Assembly: GCA_021442155.1 (NCBI GenBank)
Contig: CM038221.1
Coordinates: 79,376,494-79,440,493, forward strand
Direction of reading: 5' to 3'
From: Cymbidium sinense
Taxonomy: Eukaryota; Streptophyta; Magnoliopsida; Asparagales; Orchidaceae
DNA: 64,000 nucleotides
Part shown: one piece after another, positions 60,021 through 64,000 of the stretch
Numbering within the stretch: the stretch's first letter is position 1
Layout of the letters: each line of letters starts with the position of its first letter
Position numbers and translations under genes: made by a program
The notes under the pieces: generated by a model
Databases searched by the model: none
The model's input: the letters and a program-made list of their open reading frames with translations, nothing else
What the model was told of the DNA's origin: nothing

Positions 60021-62058
60021 AATATTGACTATCAAGCAAAGCTCCTTAATTCATGATATCTTAAAACTTTCTATGTTTTTTTTCCCTTTATATGAAGAAT
60101 AAAATTATAATTTTTTGGTATACTTTTTCAATAATTTTAGTCAAACTCCCTAAACCCTCCAATGACACATGTTAATAACCTCAATCATAATTTATTTTTT
60201 ATATATTTAAATTTATTAATAACATCATAATCAAGATATTATGCTCATTGGATTTATTTATTTATTTATTGAAATGCTCCTTTTAGTATATGCACATAAA
60301 ATTTAAAGATTGTTTGATTCATTAAATATTATAATTAAACATTCAAATTTGCTTTGAATACTTCATCTAGACTCATATATTGAATCATATTCTCTTTATA
60401 TCGTTGGGCTTATTTTATCAAAATATTTTTCAATTATAAATTTAGTGAAATTAAAGATTAGATCATGAAATCAATCTTTAAAGTTTCTTATTTAAATAGA
60501 TGAATCAAGATCTACTCAATTAGTGGATTTTCTAATAATATCTCAATGCTCCGCATAATCCTATATGAAAAATTATTTGAGTTATTTGTAAAAAAAAGTT
60601 GATCATCAACCTTACTTAATGAAAGAGATTGTGTTTGATTTTTATCTTTTCTTGTAAAACTTCTCATAGAGCTTATACATGTCCAATCAGAATTAAAAGC
60701 AATAGGTATAAATATGAAAAATACTAGAAATCTCCAAATATGCAGTAAATAGAGAACATACAAGATGAGAAAGAAAGATCACAAGCACATACAAAGGCTC
60801 GCCAACTTTGCTTTCTAATCTATTCACTTAAGCCATCATGGACATTAGTAAGTGAAACGCATGTATTATATACATTCAAAAAATAGGCTACGACAATAGC
60901 CCATAAAGATTATAAATGATGACAAGACATGAGATATCATGCCTATTACATAGAACAAAGCAATTAAGATATGAACCCAGGTGGAATCAGGTTCATAAAT
61001 ATTAGGGTAAAAAAGACTGAGGTACTTGTTGGGAGATTGGTGATGTCATGAACAATGAAAATACTCAAAGCTTTATCCCAAATTGACTAGATTGAAGGCA
61101 AACCAGATAAGCGAGCATTGGATCAATGGCTCTATAGGATGACTAGACGTCTTTGACACGTGTGCACACTAGAGTGACCATAAATGTAAACATGCATCAC
61201 GAGAAGATGGTACTTACTATCATAAAATATAAACAATCTTACATATATATGCAAAAATATTAATTATATGATATACCTGGAACATGGGAATTTAGATTGC
61301 AATAAATTATCATGCATAATAGCATATATTTTGTAGGAAGCACAAGGATCGAATAATTCTTGCATTTAACTATCTTCATTTATCATTTATTTAACAAATT
61401 TTATATTATATACATGATGATATTAATTATTATGATTACCTTTTAGAAATATTTTTAATTAATAAACTTGAGAAGATTCAAAAGTTGACTAGTTTTGAAC
61501 TTCACTAAAGCTAAAATCGAATTCCTCTATTTCAAGTTTAGCCCAAAAAGATTCATTGTTCTGAATTCTTACATGTACAAAGCAAGATAGCCTGCGATTT
61601 TAATCAAGATGAATAGCAGCAGGACCACAGGAACTCTAATAAGCCATTTTTTTGAGTAGAATACATTGAAAATATCATTCTAGAAGATACTATCACGCAT
61701 TCTAACAAACATAACATGAAACCAGTCCTAAATCCATAAAATGAAACAGAAACTGCATCATGGACTGAAAAATATGCATACATCAAATGAATGGTTGAAT
61801 TAATTAAAAGAATTTATAAGTTTCTAAAACTGAGCAATCAAGGAAATTATTGCCAACGGCGGCAAACAAGTTGCTGCAAATTATCGTTTAGAATAAAATT
61901 TGAAACTGCTCAAGTACTCCCTGATTCTTAAATTAGTAATTTATTTAGAAAACTCTTTACATAACCTGAGAAAAAAAACAAGCGTGACAAGATGCACCAA
62001 AAAATTGCCACAAAAAGTGTTGTATTGTTAAAAACTACCCGACTAGATATCATAACAG
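60021..62058. other. AT-rich non-repetitive DNA, no recognised gene
   Basis: Composition changes sharply after the gap: no CCTAAA or TTGACC repeats. Short open frames on the minus strand (60,512-60,763 and 61,604-61,786) show no domain I recognise and no splice context. The part nearest 62,058 is the 3' untranslated or downstream DNA of the ATP10 gene. Confidence 0.5.
61940..61945 (-). terminator. candidate poly(A) signal of the ATP10 gene
   Basis: AATAAA on the minus strand, about 115 nt past the stop codon at 62,059. Plant signals are degenerate, so this is only suggestive. Confidence 0.3.
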
Positions 62059-62417
62059 CTACTCCTCAAAAAGAAGGGAGGTACATGATACAAGGGATGA
62101 AACTTCTTCTGGTGTTGCGGATCCAAAACCTTGCCACCTGATTCTTCCATGTCTATCAAGGAGAAATATATACCTTCAATGCAGCAAAATTTATAAGCTT
62201 CGGAAAATTCCTTCTCATCGTGTTAAGAGAATACAAAAGATGAGAAATAATATTACCCAGTGAGAAGATTTGGAATTTGAAGCTTTTTCCTTAGATCATA
62301 GTGGTCTCCAAAAGAATATGCAAATCTTCGCAGAGGATTGCTAGAACTTCTTGCTATTTTGAGGAATATGTTCTTCATTGGATTCAGTGATAATAACCAA
62401 GACTCTATAAAGGACAC
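62059..62417 (-). CDS. ATP10: mitochondrial ATP synthase assembly factor ATP10, last two exons
   Basis: Two exons are visible on the minus strand: 62,417-62,257 (161 nt, after an AG acceptor, phase 0) and 62,173-62,059 (115 nt, stop TAG). They are split by an 83-nt intron with GT (62,256) and AG (62,174) that interrupts a Gly codon. The joined frame is open. Conserved parts are VSFIESWLLSLNPMKNIF, YSFGDHYDLRKKL, PNLLTGYIFLLDRHGRIRW and QGFGSATPEEVSSLVSCTSL. The (L)TGY-x-F/Y-LLD-x-x-GRIRW core is the signature of the ATP10 family, whose yeast member helps Atp6 join the membrane sector of mitochondrial ATP synthase. Plants have a nuclear gene for it. Earlier exons, including any targeting peptide, lie beyond the window. 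No stop or frameshift is seen, so this is probably a working gene. The function in this organism is inferred from the family. Confidence 0.85.
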
Positions 62418-62894
62418 CTGAAAATATAATCAAAGAAAATCAACTATAGAATATAAGGAATTCCAAGCTATTGCTAATACTCCCATCTTCAACTGCTAGC
62501 AGGTTCTTTATGAGAAGTAACTAAAAAGAGTTAAACCCTTACGTAATTATTCTGCGGTACTAATGTTAGCATTTTTACATATTTTTTTATTTTTATTTTT
62601 TGCAGTAATTCAAATCTTTGAACCAAATCATATACAAACCCAAAAATGGCATGGATAAATTTTATAAATAGTCAGATATTTATAAAAAAAAAACTAATCT
62701 AGTTTAATTTTGAGTTGTTTGAAGTTCATGTCACCTATAAATACGACCAAAGCAATTTATGACCCTCTAGTATCCTCACAAGATTTCAAGTCCGCATCAA
62801 CGTAAAGCTTATCATATTAATTACTACAAGAAACGCTAAAGAAAACTACCACCATTATCTTTCTTAACATTTAAGAATAAGATAATAATTTTAT
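62418..62894 (-). other. ATP10 intron sequence
   Basis: Upstream of the 62,417 acceptor (TTATATTTTCAG on the minus strand) no further exon could be placed in the window. The sequence is AT-rich and leads into the LINE relic, so the intron is probably at least ~1.6 kb. Confidence 0.5.
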
Positions 62895-63737
62895 AGGGAA
62901 GAAGAGATATTAGGATCTTAATTAATGATGAAGATATCAAAGAAACATAAAAATATTATTTTGAGAAATAAATAAATAGAAGATTTAATAAAAAATTATT
63001 TTATAATAGCATAATGAACAACATGGATAACAATATTATAGAGTGATCACAAAAAAATATATAGTTGGCTTTAAAATAATGCATAAAAGTAAAATTTTAG
63101 GTCCATTATGATGGCCAAATATTTTTAATAGAATTTTTAATACTAAGAGAATGTCAAATGATTGGAGAAGAACTATTTTAGTAACAAATATTAAAGAGCA
63201 AAAGCAACGTACAAAATTGTGCCAAGTATAGAAAATCAAACTTCAGATTCATCATACAATAAAGTTAAGGGACCAAATAACATAATATAGGCTTAGAAAA
63301 ACTTCATTCATTTTTTCAATCCAAATTGATTTCATGCCTATAAGATCAATTATGGAAGCAAATTTTGTGTTAAGATAATTAACAAATAATTATAAAAAAA
63401 TACATGATCTTCATATATTTTTATTGATGCAATTGAGGACCTTTGATCGAGTATATTGATTTGATGTTCTTTGAGATAGAAATATGTGTTAAAGATATAT
63501 TGACACTATTAAAAATATGCATCATGGAGCACTAGAAAAAATTAAAAATAGTTATAAAGTAACCTATAACTTTTCATTTTTTGTATTTTTTCATCAAGGA
63601 CAACACTAAGTTTATATCATTTTATATTGGTTATGGAGATGCTTATAAAGAATATTCAAATTAAGGTGTCTTAATATATAATCTTTTATGAATAATATAG
63701 TTCTTAATAATGAGATATTTATTAAAATCAAAGTTTA
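62895..63737 (+). pseudogene. RTE-type LINE reverse transcriptase relic
   Basis: Highly decayed RT of the plant RTE LINE type, on the strand opposite ATP10 and probably inside its intron. Pieces in order: RILINDEDIKET (62,911), FNTKRMSNDWRRTILVTNIK (about 63,136), KLISC or, in another frame, IQIDFMPIRSIMEANFVLR (63,322, family form QFGFMPGRSTMEAIF), RTFDRVY (63,437), YIDTIKNMHHGAL (63,497), FHQGQH (63,591, family GLHQGS) and SFMNNIVLNNE (63,682) where the catalytic FADD box should be: both Asp have become Asn. Many stops and frame changes; clearly dead. The linked 3' tail is not seen here, but a tail of this type is at 44,756-44,818. Confidence 0.78.
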
Positions 63738-64000
63738 AAATTGCGCAATCGAGTATTGAGACATTTTTCTCCCGTGAGACAAGGTGTAAGCCTCAAGACG
63801 TTTAGAGGCATAAGACACAGAATTGACAAACTATGCAAATTAAGTTGAACAAACATTAAAGTACAAAGTAATAAGTAATATATTAAACCTCTAACCTATT
63901 AACATAATAAAATATAACACATTGGCATCTTGATATAAATCATGAAGTACAAAGTATTATACAAATATATAAATAACATAAGATGTTAAAGTAAAAACTA
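63738..64000. other. AT-rich DNA, no gene
   Basis: A patch at 63,755-63,825 (gtgagacaaggtgtaagcct, then aagacgtttagaggcataag) looks like a decayed member of the AGGCG-type dispersed plant repeats. Nothing else is recognised. Confidence 0.35.

Noticed and set aside
60512..60763. Possible gene on the minus strand in the unique region right of the gap
   Set aside because: The 83-residue frame has no recognised motif, no neighbouring exons with splice sites, and a hydrophobic start typical of AT-rich chance frames.

Overview
The window is repeat-dominated, AT-rich plant nuclear DNA. Evidence for a plant: TTTAGGG/CCCTAAA telomere-type repeats, Ty3/gypsy coding remains with the second (archaeal-type) RNase H of the Tat lineage, an Athila-type 'putative plant transposon protein', plant L1 and RTE-type LINE remains, and the last two exons of a plant-like mitochondrial ATP10 gene. 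I cannot name the species. No complete gene lies inside the window. A 100-N scaffold gap sits at 59,921-60,020.

Left part (1-12,774): the end of a very long LTR leaves the window at position 1. It is followed by an L1-type LINE relic (955-2,092), an antisense plant-transposon-protein pseudogene (2,774-3,951) set in short GCACTG/GGTGCT repeats, and then a 7.2 kb LTR on the minus strand (4,803-12,003). Middle left (12,775-25,437): a second minus-strand LTR, truncated, runs into an array of about 14 hairpin units (17,697-18,982). After it comes a decayed plus-strand gag-protease-RT-RNase H-aRNase H relic with no integrase.

Middle (25,495-35,000): a plus-strand LTR of about 7.5 kb begins with TG, ends in CA and is followed at once by a primer-binding-site-like GGCGCCCA. 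A leader follows, carrying a roughly 322-bp tandem array. These features set the polarity of the whole LTR family, which I assign to Tat (Ogre/Retand/RIRE2-like). Five further copies or fragments (1-720, 4,803-12,003, 12,775-17,530, 35,892-38,018, 50,456-57,152) are on the minus strand, and a short piece lies at 12,360-12,774.

Right middle (35,046-59,920): about 16 kb of degenerate telomere-like sequence (CCTAAA, AAATAAA, CTAATA/TTAGTTA) is split by two LTR copies. It has internal order: a marker AGTTTACTTAATTT recurs next to true CCCTAAA runs, the strand flips near 39,430 and 48,015, and the LTR-array junction occurs twice. Right end (60,021-64,000): ordinary AT-rich DNA with the 3' end of an ATP10 gene on the minus strand. 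A degenerate RTE-type LINE lies on the plus strand, upstream of the last two ATP10 exons and probably within an intron.

The retroelement parts relate by nesting and truncation rather than by joint function; ATP10 is the only part likely to encode a working host protein.
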